A DNA stretch of 64,000 nt from Heracleum sosnowskyi (Eukaryota; Streptophyta; Magnoliopsida; Apiales; Apiaceae), in assembly GCA_030848705.1 (NCBI GenBank), contig CM061235.1, positions 127,642,228 to 127,706,227 of the forward strand, in the 5' to 3' direction. The position numbers and the translations under genes were made by a program. A model generated the notes under the pieces. The model did not search any database. It had not been told where the DNA came from and was given only the letters and a program-made list of their open reading frames with translations. Below, one piece after another: positions 45,040-58,606 of this stretch; position 1 is the stretch's first letter; each line of letters begins with the position of its first letter.

Positions 45040-45058
45040 TTTGGCACCGTCTGTGGGA
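45040..45058 (+). other. Primer-binding site of the Tat element
   Basis: tttggcaccgtctgtggga directly follows the LTR end. It has the style of primer sites in Tat/Ogre elements (tggcgccgtctgtggg). I do not assign the tRNA. Confidence 0.65.
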
Positions 45059-45072
45059 AAACAACATCAACC

Positions 45073-47085
45073 ATGACAAACACACGAAGGACAACTCGCG
45101 ACACTCATACTTCTGAAGAGCTTCCTCTCACCTCTGAGGCGGGTGCTCAAGGAAGCCAGCCACCGCCGACCACTGGCTCTCAAGGACCGGAAATCCCGAT
45201 TTCGGTTGAAGGGAGACGAATGCCCTGCAAATGGTCGTACATGGACCAAATCCACAAGAGACCACTCTCCAGCAACCAATCACAACAACCTCCCCACTGC
45301 TCATGAATGCACCAAGTGGCCTTCAACTTCATACCACGGATCTTCCCCAATACGCAACTCAAACTCTTGGGATGCCAAACTATGGCATGCCTCCACGACC
45401 CCCGGTGGGCAGCAGTGGTCTTAATCCCACTTACCATGAAGCATATGTTCCCACTTACATACAAGGTCTGGGACCCCAAAACCAACAAACTCGAACTCGA
45501 CAGACCCCTTTGATTCAAGATTATTCGGGACCTTACACTGAAGATGAGAACGACTCCACTGGAGAAGAGAAGGATCTTGCCCCGAGGAGAAGACGTTCCT
45601 CCCAAACGAATCGGGAGCAAACTACTAAGGAAAAAATTGCAGCCCATGAGGCAGAGATCGCAAGACTCAAGAAACTATTGGCTGAAGAGGAAGCTGCGAA
45701 AGCACAAAACCAAACAACTGGAAGAGTCCCGATAATCAACCTGGACCCAACACCAAGAAGAACCAAGAGGGATGAAGCCCCAAGGGGTGATCCTAGTGTT
45801 TTGTTGCCCCTAGGAGATCCTGATGATCCTACACCACCGTTTACTCAAGACATCATGAAAGCTAACATATCCAATAAATTTAAGATGACAATGATCAAAG
45901 CTTATGATGGAACGGGGGATCCCGCAAATCACGTAAGAACCTTCTCTAATGCACTATTGTTGCAGCCAACCAATGATGCGGTCAAGTGTAGGGCGTTTTC
46001 ACAAACCTTGGCAGGCATGGCCCAACGTTGGTATAGCCGTCTACCTCCAAATTCCATTGGGTCTTTCAAGGAACTAAGCAAAGCGTTCATCAATCAATTT
46101 GTTAGTGGAAGGGTGCATGAGAAAAGTTCTGCATCACTCATGGGAATCCAGCAAGGAAAGAATGAAGCTTTAAGGGATTATATCAACCGATTCACCCGGG
46201 AGGCTCTGAAAGTCCCGGACTTGGAGGACAAAGTAGCTATGATAGCCCTGCAGCAAGGAACCACTGATGATTACTTCAAAAGATCATTGGCAAAACATCC
46301 ACCCGAGAGCATGCTGAAGCTCCAAGATAGAGACGGAAAATACATCAAGGTTGAAGAAACATGAGAAAGTATGAACCCACTGTTGGTGGCAGTGGAAGAA
46401 AAGAAAGGAAACTCAGGAGTACGACGTCAAGGAAAAGTTTCATAGAACGTCAAAGGATTCTGATTCTCCTCCCAAGAGGAACAATTTTGGGCCAAATTCT
46501 ACGAAGTATGCAAGATTAAACACTCCCAGGAGCCAAATTCTGATGGAAATAGCAAAGGAGGAGGATCTCCGATGGCCGAAGCCACTGAGGACTGATATGT
46601 CTAAACGGAATCAAAACCAATTTTGTCGGTTCCACAAAGAAGTTGGTCACGACACGGATGATTGCAGACAACTGAAAGATGAGATCGAGTTTTTGATACG
46701 AAGAGGAAAGCTCAATAAATTCACTAAGGATGGAAATCAAGGGAGTCAAAGAGGAAACTACAAAAGGAAGGATTACGACAGAAGGGACAACGATCAATAT
46801 CGTAATCCCAAGCCCCGAGGGCCAGTCATCAACATGATATTCGGAGGACCAACTGATGCTGGGTCCTCCCGAAACTCAAGGAAAGCCTATGCCCGAAAGG
46901 TAATGACTGTAGTTGGAGAAGCACCGAAACGTGCCAGAACAGAAATATCTATAGGGTTTGATGATTCTGACTTGGAAGGAGTGAAGTTTCCCCACGATGA
47001 TCCCCTAGTCATCGTACATGTGATAGGCAATTCTGAAACGAAGAGAGTTCTGGTTGACAATGGAGCTTCAGTGAACATCTTGTTC
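45073..47085 (+). pseudogene. gag and protease start of the Tat element
   Basis: ATG 45073 lies just after the primer site; the frame shifts before about 45231. The gag core (about 45870-46350) shows AYDGTGDPANHVRTF, MAQRWYSRLPP and INRFTREALKVPDL, typical of Retrotrans_gag. TGA at 46362-46364 breaks it, with more breaks to 46540. It resumes with a zinc-knuckle-like CRFHKEVGHDTDDC and DEIEFLIRRGKL. The aspartic protease begins with VDNGASVNILF and is cut at 47085 by element C. The gag packages RNA; the protease would process the polyprotein. The copy is inactive. Confidence 0.85.
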
Positions 47086-47582
47086 TGTTAGGCCGAATAC
47101 ACAATATATAATCAATATATGTATGAGAAGAACAATTAAGAACACTGTTTATGATCAATAAACTGAATTATATAAAATAACTCCTCTCTTAGTGATGTAA
47201 AATATCACAAAGAGCTGCTAGGTTACAAGAATAATGTATTCAGTATTCGCATCCCTTTTAGGGTTAACCTATCTGTGTTTATATAGTACACAGCTACATA
47301 ATCAATCTCTAATTGATATCCTATAAATCAGCTATACAAATTATATCAAATTAGGATTGCTTCTGTCTTCTGTTCCGTTTCCTTAACTGTCTCAATATAT
47401 CTTGCTTCTTTCCATCTTCAAGATATATTGCTTCTAGAATCTTTATATCAGCACCGACAGCTAAGATAAACTCTTCACCCCGTCAGACTTTAAATAAACT
47501 CTGACTGGCTTCCAATGTAAACTCTGATAAGTACCTGATTCTTAAACACTGATAGAACAATCATTAGCAATTATATCTAACA
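47086..47582 (-). repeat. 3' LTR of element C
   Basis: TGTTAGGCCG to ATCTAACA in + coordinates. The part 47480-47560 carries cagacttta, aaactctga (three times) and aaacactga, variants of this family's recurrent word. Confidence 0.95.
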
Positions 47583-47597
47583 ATCTCCCCCAACTTG
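47583..47597 (-). other. Polypurine tract of element C
   Basis: On the - strand acaagttgggggagat abuts the 3' LTR. It is nearly the same run as in A and B although the LTRs differ. Confidence 0.85.
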
Positions 47598-47726
47598 TGC
47601 ATAATAAAGATGTACAAGTTAATAGATAATTGATGATGTCAAAACATATAACAAATGCAGTGTTTAAATATAATCAGAGTTTAACTTTAACTTAGAACAG
47701 AAAACTTAAAAACTTACAGTCAGACT

Positions 47727-50700
47727 TTACTTAATCTCTTCAATATCAGGCACTGTCCTGAGATAATCGATTAGAAGTCTCCTTTCAGCCTTATCTAGCT
47801 CATCCACCATGATTTCTTTCAGTTCCTTGAGCTCTGGATCACTTTCTCCAGTCTGATAGATAGCTGCCCTTAGTGAGTAAATGTTGTTTTTCCTCATATC
47901 ATTTCCTAGCTTTATTATAAAGGATTTATCTGATTCCAGATTAAATTCCAACACTTATATGCCAAAATCTGTTCTGAGTCTTGCACTGTTTCTTTGCATC
48001 TCAACAAGCTTTCCATTGTCATCTCTGTACCTTGGTATGTAAGAGCCAGCAGACTTTAAACCAGAAAGAATTCTAGCCTTCATCATCCTGCTTCTTAACA
48101 CCTCAGCTGCTTGATGAGTTCTTTGATTTTTGACTTTCAACAGATACAGCACATATTCCAGTTCTTCTTTCATCTTTAAACCAATATCATCTTCACTCAC
48201 TCTGTATACTCTTCCATCAGATTTGAAGTATAACAGAAAATCTTTCTTTAACCCTCTGTGGTATATTAACTGAACTGATTCTAGAGTATCAAGATTTTCT
48301 TGAGTTACCCCAACACCAGGTTCAGCTAAAGAAGTATGATCCATTGGACTATTGTTCACTCTTTTCTCTCTATGAGATCCAAGCCCAGATTTGTCTCTTG
48401 ATTCTTTTCCCATGACTGTTCTGCTTTGGAGAAGATTTGTATTTGCTGGAATCAAAGAGTGTTGAACAATGACTGACTTGCCAAAAGTCCTTTGTAATTG
48501 TGAAGATAATTGTGTCTGTACAACTTGAGTAGTATCAGAGGTTGTCACAGCTTCTGATTTTTTAACAACTTGAGCAATGTTAGAGGTTGTTTGAGTTTTA
48601 GTAGAAACATCAACATGAGCAACGTCAGTGGTTGATTTATTTATTCTTGATTCAACTTGAGCAACGTCAGAGGTTGAATAATTCTTCTTTGGTAACTGTC
48701 CTTCTTCTATCAGTTTACCTTTTCCTTTATCAGACTTTGCAATCATAGGCCTCCTTGTATATTGTAAACTCTGTTGAGAGTTCACATTCTCTTTAATAGA
48801 AATTCCCATTTCCTTTTTCCTAGGAGCCTTAGCCTTTTTTTTGTAAATACCAGCTTCAATATTTTTCTGATGTTCTTCAGCAAGAAGCTTCATCTCAATG
48901 TCCATATCTTCCATTGTGGCTTCACCACCATGTTCCTTCATGAAAAGCTTAGCAGCAATCTCTTCATCAGTAGTTGGATTTGATGAAATCACTAGACTCT
49001 TAAGTCTTGAAGAAGATTGACCACCAGAGTTTAACCTCTCAGAGTTTGTCTGTCTAGCAGAGTTTGACCTAAGTCGCCCTTGCTCTTGAGAAGACTTTGA
49101 CCTTTTCTCTGTTTCCTTGCTTCCACCATCAGTTCCATCATCCCTCTGTCTCAGAGTTTGAGTTCTTTTGCATTTGTCTTTAGGTACTCTCTCCCCCTTT
49201 TTGACATCATCAGGAATAAGCACTGATGTCAGCAATAGAATCAAGTTGAGAAGACATAACAGTCTGATTCTCTTCCACCTTGCTTAGCCTTTGCTTTATG
49301 TCTACTTGATCTTTAATTATTGAAGTCAATCTGCTTCTTTCATTTCTCACAGCCAACTCCTTAGCAGCAAAGTCATTACTCAATCCAATAACTGCTTTGT
49401 GAGTCTCATCAAAGCGATTGTGCAATGATTTGACTTGAACAATAGTAGCCTTGAAATGTGACAACAACTCAGGATTGGAAATCTCCTTTGCAGATTGAGC
49501 AACAAAATCAGCAGTCCTTTGATTTGAGAAAATACAGTCTGCCCCTGACCAGTTAGCATAGTACATATCTCTATAATGAGCTTCAGTGGCAGCTATATTT
49601 TCCTTGACTTGCTCAGCTGTAGGATCCCTTAGAAAAGGTATGGATTCATCAGAGTGTGAAACTTCAGCATTTATGTTAGAGTTGGCATGAAAAGAATGTT
49701 CAGAGTTTGCAGCTTCAGTTTCTTCAGCAACAATTTCTGCAGTAGCCTCAGCGTTTGGCTGTGCAGCTTCAGGAATCTCAGAGTTTACAAAAACCTCTGC
49801 TTCTATAGGGACAGACTTTTCAACAACTTCAATATGCTCAGAGTTTGCAGTGGCTAAAGCCTCTGTTTCTTCAGGAACAAGCTTAACTATATCCTCTGTT
49901 ATAGGTTCATTTACCAAATCTACAGCAGCTTCAAGTACCTGATCAACCTCCTCACCCTTTTCTTGAATTGTATTAGTGACAGAAAGAATTTCTGTGTGAG
50001 TTGCAATTGACTCATCTATTATCTGGGTAGGTTGATCAGCTGCCACATCCTCAGTATCACAAACACTGATACTAGGATGTGCTTCATTAACATTTGCCTC
50101 TCCAAAATCAGCATTAAATTCTTGTTCAAAAACCTCAGCCTCTTTATCAGCATTTGCCAAGTCAGGCACAGAGACTGCTTCAATTTCTTCTTCATTGTCC
50201 ATCTCCAATATAGGTTCAAGGAACACCTCAGGATTTTCATCAGTATTTACTCTGTCCACTATAGGCACAGTAGTATTATCATCGACAACAATCTCTTCAA
50301 TAACAACATCAGCCTCATCAGTAATAACCTCCTGATTTGCAGCTTCAGGAGCTTCAGTATTTGTAGAATCTGAAACCAAATTTTGAACTATATCTTCGAA
50401 TAGATAAGCAGCAACAAGCTTCCTCTTCTTAGCATTAGCAGATTCAGATTCATTAGAAGGCTCATGTGCATCAGAAACAGGTATGTGTGCCCTCTTCTTT
50501 CTTCTTGAAGTACCAACAGAGTGTGGTAAAGCAGCATCAGGTTTTAGAGAAACAGCCTTGAAAGCTCTGTGTTTAGTCCTACCACCAGTCTTTGGTTTTG
50601 GAGCAACTTGACTATCAGAGTTTACCTGTTGGGACTGGGGTTCTGGTTGTTGTGGTTCTGATTGGTGTTGTTGAGATTGAGGTTCTGGTTGTGGTGCAAG

Positions 50701-51486
50701 AAAATGTTGAAGAACAGCTGGAAGTAACAACTCACCAACGTTCCCTTTCTTGACATCCTTGTTTATCAAATCAGATAATATTCTTTTGTGCAATTTATAC
50801 GCAGGAATCACATCATTTGCAGCAATTTCAACCGCAGGAACACAAGCAGTAAATAGCAATTGACAGAAACGTGCAAAATAAACAACTCCCCTATTCTCTG
50901 TCATTTTCTCCCCTATATTACTCAAAACCAGTCTAGCAAAATCATAATTAGTATTATAAAGAAGAGAATACCCGATTTGCAGACTATCAATTGGAATTGC
51001 ATCCCAATTGGTACACTTCTTTCCAAAAGCTCTTGTAAGGCAATCGAAAAAGAAACTCCACTCCTTTCTCAAGAATGGTCGCTTTAGTTGGCCAATCCTT
51101 GCCATAGATCCATTATATCCAATCTCTGTCATCATTCTTTGAAGATCAACATCACCCACAGAAATTGTATAAGCAGTGAATTCTCCAAATCCCAAAGCAG
51201 CATGAACAGTACCAGGAGTTACCACATACTCCTGTTCGTCAAATGCAAAGACTATAGAAGGAGTTCCAGTCTCTCCTCCATCATCATAAACACCCGTCTC
51301 CCAAAAAGCTTTAACTTGCAAACCAGAAATCAGTGCTGGTTCCACAAGAGCATGCCCAATTGCAGATTGAGCAAGAAAGTTTTGCAACAAATGAAACGCC
51401 TCCGGTGCGTTCTCATTGGATAGAGGTGCTGCATAATTGTTAGGAACAAATTCGGGGCTGAAAGATTGAAACATTGTGGTTGCCAT
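47727..51486 (-). pseudogene. Env-position ORF of Sirevirus C, broken by a frameshift and a stop
   Basis: ATG 51486. The first frame runs 758 residues to 49210. The second frame (from about 49244) carries on the same gene, so a one-base indel lies near 49210-49240. TAA at 47955-47957 then stops it, while the frame continues open to 47727. The N-terminal ~240 residues parallel the A/B protein, with a matching Leu-Arg-Lys-Glu-Trp-Ser at residues 139-144 (ATG = 1), followed by an acidic Glu/Ala-rich middle coded partly by the CAGAGTTT word. Then come Pro/Gln repeats, a basic segment and a helical C-terminus. No signal peptide or membrane span is seen. A G-box (51709-51714) lies 223 bases upstream. 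The shared architecture in two families with unrelated LTRs indicates an old, useful ORF of unknown function. Confidence 0.75.
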
Positions 51487-52855
51487 TAGTAATAACTTGA
51501 AATAGATCTGAGAATGACTTAGAGAAAGTACGAGAGTGTTTGCAAGAAAAGTGTTTGTGAAAATGTGTATGTGTGTGTATGAGAGTAAGTTGTGAAAAGT
51601 TCAAATGAATTGATGTATTGAATATTAATACAAAAGAAAGAATGAAAAACTGAACAGTTTGTAATCAATACACACAACTGATTTACTCCGTGATTCGTGT
51701 GAGTGGGACACGTGGCACACATGCAATGACTGACAGCAGTAATTAGTAGTTTCCAATGCGCATGCGCAGTAAAAATAGCAATAATTACCGCCTTTTACAC
51801 TTTCCTAGACACGCAACCTCTCCCTTCTTTTTACTACACTCTTGAACAACTTCCCAATCATACTCTTTTTGAATTTTCAAAACAAATGTCTTTTCTCAAA
51901 ATTGTAATATGTCTGAAACAAACAAAATTTATTTTAATCATCAGAGATTAAAATTAAATTACCTCTGCATAGAGTACACAGTTCATCAGTGTTTACCAAT
52001 CCTCCTCCTTTATAAATAAACTCTTTTCACAAACTGTACAGGTGTGAGTATTTGTGTGTGATTTAGCAGAGTTTACTGAATATGAATATTTAGACCATCT
52101 CAAAGTGCATAAAATCCACAAACTAAAGCAGTAAAAACTGGTTGCTCAAACTCTTATCTAAAATAAAATCTGATGTTTATATCTAAACTCTGTATACTGA
52201 TATCCTTTCATTTGGATATATCTTTTACTTTCACCCCCTTTATTTATATAATTTTTTTTTTATTATTATTTTTCCAGTAATCAGTGATTGGCACTAGTCA
52301 CCAAAAATCAAAGATTTTAGCCCTTATTTCATACAATAAGTTCCTGGATCTTCCTAGGCACAACATGATCTCAAAGGAATTTGTGCTCTTTTTGGCATCT
52401 TTTGATTTGAGGGTGAAATATTTGCAACTAATTATCAGAGTTTAGACTTTTCATCAGTTAATACAATTAATTTATGAGAGAAAGTGCAAACAGCTAATAC
52501 AGACTCAGTGTATAGGATCAATGAACTAAGAGATGCTATAAATATAGAGACAGTATCATGCTTGTGTAAAATTTCTGCACATTTTGAAATCAGAATTTAA
52601 ATCATTTAGAAGGATTCATGATTACTTACTGAGAGTCATGCTTCATACAAGTTTCTTCATTGGTCCATGTGTTTCAGACAAAATCACAATCAGAGATTAA
52701 CATCAGACTTTAACCGACAGAGTATGACTGACAGTGTATAACTAACAGAGTTTGCTATCAGAGTTTAACATACTGGTACAAATAACAGTTACCATATGCA
52801 AAGAACCATGAACATAAAATCAAACATGTATAGATTTTGAATCTAACCAGTATCT
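51487..52855 (-). promoter_or_regulatory. Long spacer of element C between pol and env-position ORF
   Basis: 1.4 kb, non-coding. It contains many cagagttta/aaactctg words and variants (e.g. around 52066, 52145, 52190, 52440, 52740, 52757). A G-box is at 51709-51714 and an AT-rich TATA-like run is at 51615-51632, with a CT-rich leader following. A T-rich tract lies at 52245-52275. No 86-aa ORF like that of A/B is present. Confidence 0.5.
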
Positions 52856-55800
52856 CTAGTCAAAACCAGAAACCATTCCAAGTTCATTTACCAGTCTTGT
52901 AAAGGTAGCTTCACTCAAAGGTTTGGTGAAGATATCTGCAAGCTGTTGGTCTGTAGACACAAAATGAAGCTCAATATCACCTACTTCCACATGTTCCCTG
53001 ATAAAATGATACCTTATGCTGATGTGCTTGGTCATGGAGTGCTGTACTGGATTACCTGTCATAGCAATAGCACTTTGATTATCACAGTAAATAGGTATTC
53101 TAGAGTACCTTAATCCATAGTCGAGCAATTGATTCTTCATCCATAAAATCTGTGCACAACAGCTACCAGCAGCTATATACTCTGCTTCTGCTGTGGATGT
53201 GGAAATTGATTTTTGTTACTTGTTGTACCAAGAAACTAATCTGTCACCTAGAAATTGACAGCTTCCACTTGTGCTTTTTCTGTCTATCTTACAGCCTGCA
53301 AAATCTGCATCAGAGTAACCAATTAATTTAAACTCTGATTCTCTAGGGTACCACAAACCAAGAGTTATGGTTCCTTTGAGATATTTGAAAATCCTCTTCA
53401 CAGCTGTTAGATGTGGCTCTCTGGGGTTTGCTTGAAATCTTGCACAAAGACATGTTGCATACATGATATCTGGTCTACTTGCAGTGAGATAAAGAAGAGA
53501 CCCTATCATTCCTCTATAGTTTGTCATATCTACTAAAGCTCCTGTGTCTTTGTCTAGCTTTGTTGCAGTAGCCATGGGAGTTGTAGCAGATGAGCTATCA
53601 AGCATACCAAATTTCTTGAGAAGATTTCTGGTATATTTTGCTTGATTGATAAAAATACCATCATCTGTTTGCTTGACCTGTAAGCCTAGAAAATAACTAA
53701 GCTCTCCCATCATACTCATTTGATACCTTGATTGCATAAGCTTGGCAAATTTCTTACAGAGTTTGTCATTAGTAGACCCAAAAATTATGTCATCTACATA
53801 GATTTGAACTAACAGCAAATCATCACCATGATTAAAATAGAACAAGGTTTTGTCAATTGTACCTCTAGTGAACCCACTTTCTAAAAGAAATTGAGCCAGA
53901 GTTTCATACCATGCTCTAGGTGCCTGCTTTAGTCCATATAATGCCTTATCAAGCCTGTAGACATAATCTGGATGTTTGGGATCTACAAACCCTGGTGGTT
54001 GTTCAACAAACACTTCTTCTTCAAGTTTCCCATTGAGAAAAGCACTTTTCACATCCATCTGAAAGACTTTAAACTTCTTGTGAGCAGCATAGGCCAGAAA
54101 AATCCTTATTGCCTCCAATCTTGCAACTGGAGCAAAGGTTTCATCATAGTCAATTCCTTCCTGCTGTGAATAGCCTTTAGCCACAAGTCTAGCCTTATTC
54201 CTTGTAATCACTCCATCACTATCTGTTTTGTTTCTGAAAACCCACTTTGTACCAACAATAGATCTGTTCTTTGGTCTTGGTACAAGTGTCCAGACTTCAT
54301 TCCTTTCAAATTCATTTAACTCTTCTTGCATTGCTGTTATCCAGTTAGCATCTTGAAGAGCTTCTTCCACTTTCTTGGGCTCTGTTTGAGATAAGAATGC
54401 ATGAAACAGACATTCATTATTTGTAGCACTTCTAGTTCTTACACTAGCTTCTGGATCTCCAATTATCAAGTCAGGTGTATGGGATTGTGTCCACCTTCTT
54501 GCTGTTGATAATTGGCTTCTATTATCATTATTAGATCCTCCCCCTTGATCCATGCTCTCCTGACTTTCTTCTTGACCATTTGCATTCTCTGAGGCTCCCC
54601 CTGAATTGGACTGTTCAGTATTTGAACTTTCAGAGTTTGGCTCAGAGTTTCTGTTTGATTCTTCATTTGACTCTCTTTCAGAATTTGAGTCATTACTTTG
54701 AAAAGTTTCTGAAGTTTCTTCACGCTCCCCCTCAACTGGTTCTCTATTTTGTTCTGTCAAAGAAAATTCTTCAGTGTTTACCAGTAGAGGATCAGAGTCA
54801 GCTTCGTCAGAGTTTGTTGGATATGCTTCATCAGAGTTTACGTCATCAGAGTTTAGATCTTCATTTTCAAAGTGAAGTTGATCATGATATTCTTCATCTT
54901 CCATTCCAGTTATTTTCTTGTCATCAAATGACACATGTATAGATTCCATGATCACTTTGGTTCTCAGATTGTAGACTCTGAAAGCTTTAGTTGAAAGTGG
55001 GTATCCAACAAAAATCCCTCCATCAGCTTTTAAGTCAAATTTGGTCAATTGTTCAGGATGAGTTTTCAACACAAAGCACTTGCATCCAAAAATATGAAAA
55101 TACTTCAAATTTGGCTTCTTATTTTTCACCATCTCATATGGTGTTTTCCCATGCTTGTTTATCAGTGTTGAATTTTGAGTAAAACATGCAGTTTGAACAG
55201 CTTCTGCCCAGAAATAAGTTGGCAATTTTGCTTCATCAAGCATTGTTCTGGCAGCTTCGATTAGAGTTCTGTTCTTTCTTTCAACTACACCATTTTGCTG
55301 TGGAGTTCCAGGTGCAGAATATTCTTGCTTTACTCCTCTTTCCTTGCAGAAAGCTTCCATTTCAAAATTTCTGAATTCAGTCCCATTATCACTCCTTAGA
55401 ATTTTCACTTTGTACTGTGATCCTTTGTCCAATAGATTCACATGATCCATCAAAGTTAGAGCAGTTTCATCCTTCTTTGCTAAGAAGTACACCCATGTAT
55501 ACCTAGTGTACTTATCAACTATGACTAGAGCATATTTCTTTCTGCCCAATGACATTATATTTACTGGACCAAAGAGATCAACATGTAAAAGATGATAAGG
55601 TTCCACAACTGAAAATTCAGATTTACTCTTGAAAGATGACTTCCTTTGCTTGGCCTTTTGACAAGAATCACACAGACCATCTAAGCTGAGTATTGACTTT
55701 GGAAGTCCCCTTACAAGATCTTTTCGAATCAACTCATTGATATTGTTCAAGTTTAGGTGAGAGAGCTTCTTATGCCATTTCCAACTCTCTTCATTTGACA

Positions 55801-56197
55801 TTTTTGCAGACAGACACACAGCTTTTCCTTCAGAGTTTGTTACCAAACTTGCTTCATAAATGTTATTGTGTCTGTGTCCAACTAGAACAACTTTCCCAGT
55901 AGATTTGCTTATAACCTCACAATGTTCAGTATGAAAATCTACATGGTATCCTCTGTCACAGATTTGACTCACAGAAAGCAAATCATGCTTGAGTCCTGAG
56001 ACTAGAGCTACATTTGTGATGATGACACTTCCAAGATTGATATTGCCATATCCCAGAGTATGTCCTATGTTGCCATCTCCATAGGAAACTTTTGGGTCAG
56101 CCTTCTCCTTAAAATCTGATAGCAGGGCTTTATTTCCAGTCATGTGTCCTGAGCATCCACTATCCAAGATAAGAGTGCTCTCTTTTATGCCCTGCAA
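52856..56197 (-). pseudogene. pol of Sirevirus C, one stop in RNase H
   Basis: Protease ([12 protein letters not shown]), integrase (HHCC region; [24 protein letters not shown]), reverse transcriptase ([25 protein letters not shown]) and RNase H follow in copia order. TAA at 53216-53218 interrupts RNase H just after LVSWYNK; beyond it the same frame continues through [12 protein letters not shown] and LADIFTKP to 52856. The integrase-RT linker has an Asn-Ser-Asp-Glu-rich stretch coded by the CAGAGTTT word (54600-54870). Unlike B, pol is in a different frame from gag. The frame start has no ATG and lies beside a splice-acceptor-like attgcag (ending near 56192). Confidence 0.9.
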
Positions 56198-56207
56198 TCA
56201 TAAACAA

Positions 56208-58544
56208 TCACTGAGTGTTAGATTTAAGGATCCAGACTTGCTTGGATCCTTTGGCTTTCTTAACAGTGTTAGCTTTTGCAGCGGAATTACTGTCAACAGA
56301 GTTTAAACTAACATTGTCAGACTTTACACTTGCAGAGTTTGCTCTAACCCATTTCAAGTTGGGTTTTAGCTCATAATAGTTGTGATAAATAGCATGATAA
56401 CTCTTACAAGTATAAATGGAATGCCAAGTGCTTCCACAGTGTGTGCATAAAGTCTGTGGTCTAACCCTAACATAATCATTCTTTACTTGAGACTTGGAGG
56501 GTAAAGAATTAATATCTTTGTTCTTTTTGCAAAAACTAGCAAGATGGTTAGTACTTCCACAGTTATAACATGTTTTTCTTGGAGCATCTGTAGTAGGGAA
56601 ATTATTATTCCTTTTATTTATGCCTATTTTTCCATTTCTGTTTTTCTTGAACATTTTCTGTTTGTTGACAGACTTTACTTCTTTGAGCTTTTGTTTGAAT
56701 TGTTTCTCTGTCATAGAACCAACATTAACCTGTTTATCACATATTTTTACTGGTTCTTTAACAGTTTCTATCATAATCTGATTTTCTGTTATTAAATCAA
56801 CATCAACTTGTTGTTCACAAGTTTCAACTGACTCCATAACAGCTTCTTTCACAACTACAGATTTTAGCTTACTTGATTCAGGAACAAATTTCACAGGTTT
56901 AAGTTGTGGTTTAACTTTCACTTTATCTTTAAACCTAAGTTCATCTTCCTCACAGTAACCTAAACCTACAGTGTCTGTCTGAAACACTTGATGAGTATCC
57001 TTTCCAGAATTAGTCCAAGTTTTGATTACTTTCTTCTCTTTCTCTAATTCAGATTCAATTTGCTTATATCTTTTAAGCAATTCCTATTTAACATAAACAG
57101 CATCATCTCTCTCCTTTTGTACTTGTTGCATGTTAACAAGCTCCTCTTCAAGAAATTTATTTCTTTCTTTAAGGCCTAGGTTCTCAGATTTGATTCTTTC
57201 ATTCTCTAAAGTCTGATCCCTATAACTAACATGTATGCTTTTAAGATAAATTCTCAATTCAGATATGTTATCAGTATCATAAGCATAAGTTGTTATGGGT
57301 ACCTTGTTTTCAGATGACTCGGCTTCATTTTTAACAGTTGCCATGAGAGCATAATTGACTCCCTCATCTGAGTCTGAAGTGTCTGCCCAGTCCTTGCCTT
57401 TAGTGATGAGTGCTTTCTCAGATTTTTCTTTCTTGCACTCTGGAGCATAATGACCCATCTCTTTACACTTGTAGCACTGGATCTCAGATTTGTCTTTCTT
57501 CCCTGACTTGGTATCCCTTCTTTCAGACTTTCTGAAATTCTTCCTTTCAGAGTTTGAGTCTCTCCTTGAGAATCTTTTTCCTTTCTTGAAGTTTGTGAAA
57601 CCCATCTTCTTGAAAGTCTTAACCATCAAAGCAGCCATTTTCAACATCTCTTCTTCATCATCCTCAGAATCAGAAGATTCATCATCAGTGTTTGAGCCAT
57701 CATCAGAGTTTGATGACTCACTGTCAGATTTAATGACTAAAGCATTTCCCTTGGTTTTCTTCCTTGATGATTCCTTCTTGACAGGCTTTTCTTCAACTTT
57801 AAGAGCAACAGATTTTGCCTTCTTTCCAGATCTTTTGTTTCTTTGTTCTATCTCAAGTTCATGAGTTTTCAGCAAACCATAAATTTCATCAAGATCTGTG
57901 TCTGCAAGTTCATAATTATCCCTGATTGTTGTAGCTTTCAAATCCCATCTTTCAGGTAAGGCTAGAAGAAACTTGAGATTTGATTCTTCAATATCATATT
58001 CTTTATCAACCAGAGACAGATCATTCAACAATTTGCAAAACCTGTCATATGTCTCAGTCAAAGATTCACCAGGCCTTGAATCAAAGTGTTCATACTCCTG
58101 TGTAAGAATAGTCTTCCTATTCTTCTTTATAGCACTTGTTCCTTGACACCTGACTTCTAAAGCATCCCATATCTCTTTGGCAGTTTTACAGCCAATAACT
58201 CTGTTAGACATAACATTGTCTAAAGCACTGTGAAGTAGATGTCTAACTTTTGCATCCTTTGCAATTGATGAGATGTCTTCAGGAGTCATATCTTTCTTTT
58301 CCATTGGAACAGTCTTTTGTTCTTGACCATCAACAACAGGAGACAGTTTAGTCGGCATATGAGGACCATCATTGATTCTATCAAGATATTCTGGATCTGT
58401 GGCTTCCAGAAACATGGTCATCTTTACCTTCCATATTGGATATTCTGCTGGTCTGAGAATTGGAACCCTGATTGACTCATATCGACTTACAGAAGCTGAT
58501 TGAACCTTTTGACCATTAGAACCTGCCTGGATGTTATCAGCCAT
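56208..58544 (-). pseudogene. gag of Sirevirus C, one in-frame stop
   Basis: ATG 58544, 48 bases after the primer site. TAG at 57084-57086 interrupts after 486 residues, and the same frame continues to TGA 56208-56210 (about 778 codons in all). It has a copia gag N-terminal region, an acidic Ser/Asp stretch, three CCHC knuckles (CYKCKEMGHYAPEC, CYNCGSTNHLASFC, CTHCGSTWHSIYTC) and a coiled coil around the stop. The closest relative in the window is the gag of element D, with three knuckles in the same places, rather than B. Confidence 0.88.
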
Positions 58545-58592
58545 GATTATACTTGTGCTTAGATCAAAAACTGTATATATTTAACAGCCTTG

Positions 58593-58604
58593 GCTCTGAT
58601 ACCA
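58593..58604 (-). other. Primer-binding site of C (tRNA-iMet)
   Basis: TGGTATCAGAGC on the - strand, two bases from the LTR end. Same primer as B and D. Confidence 0.9.
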
Positions 58605-58606
58605 AT

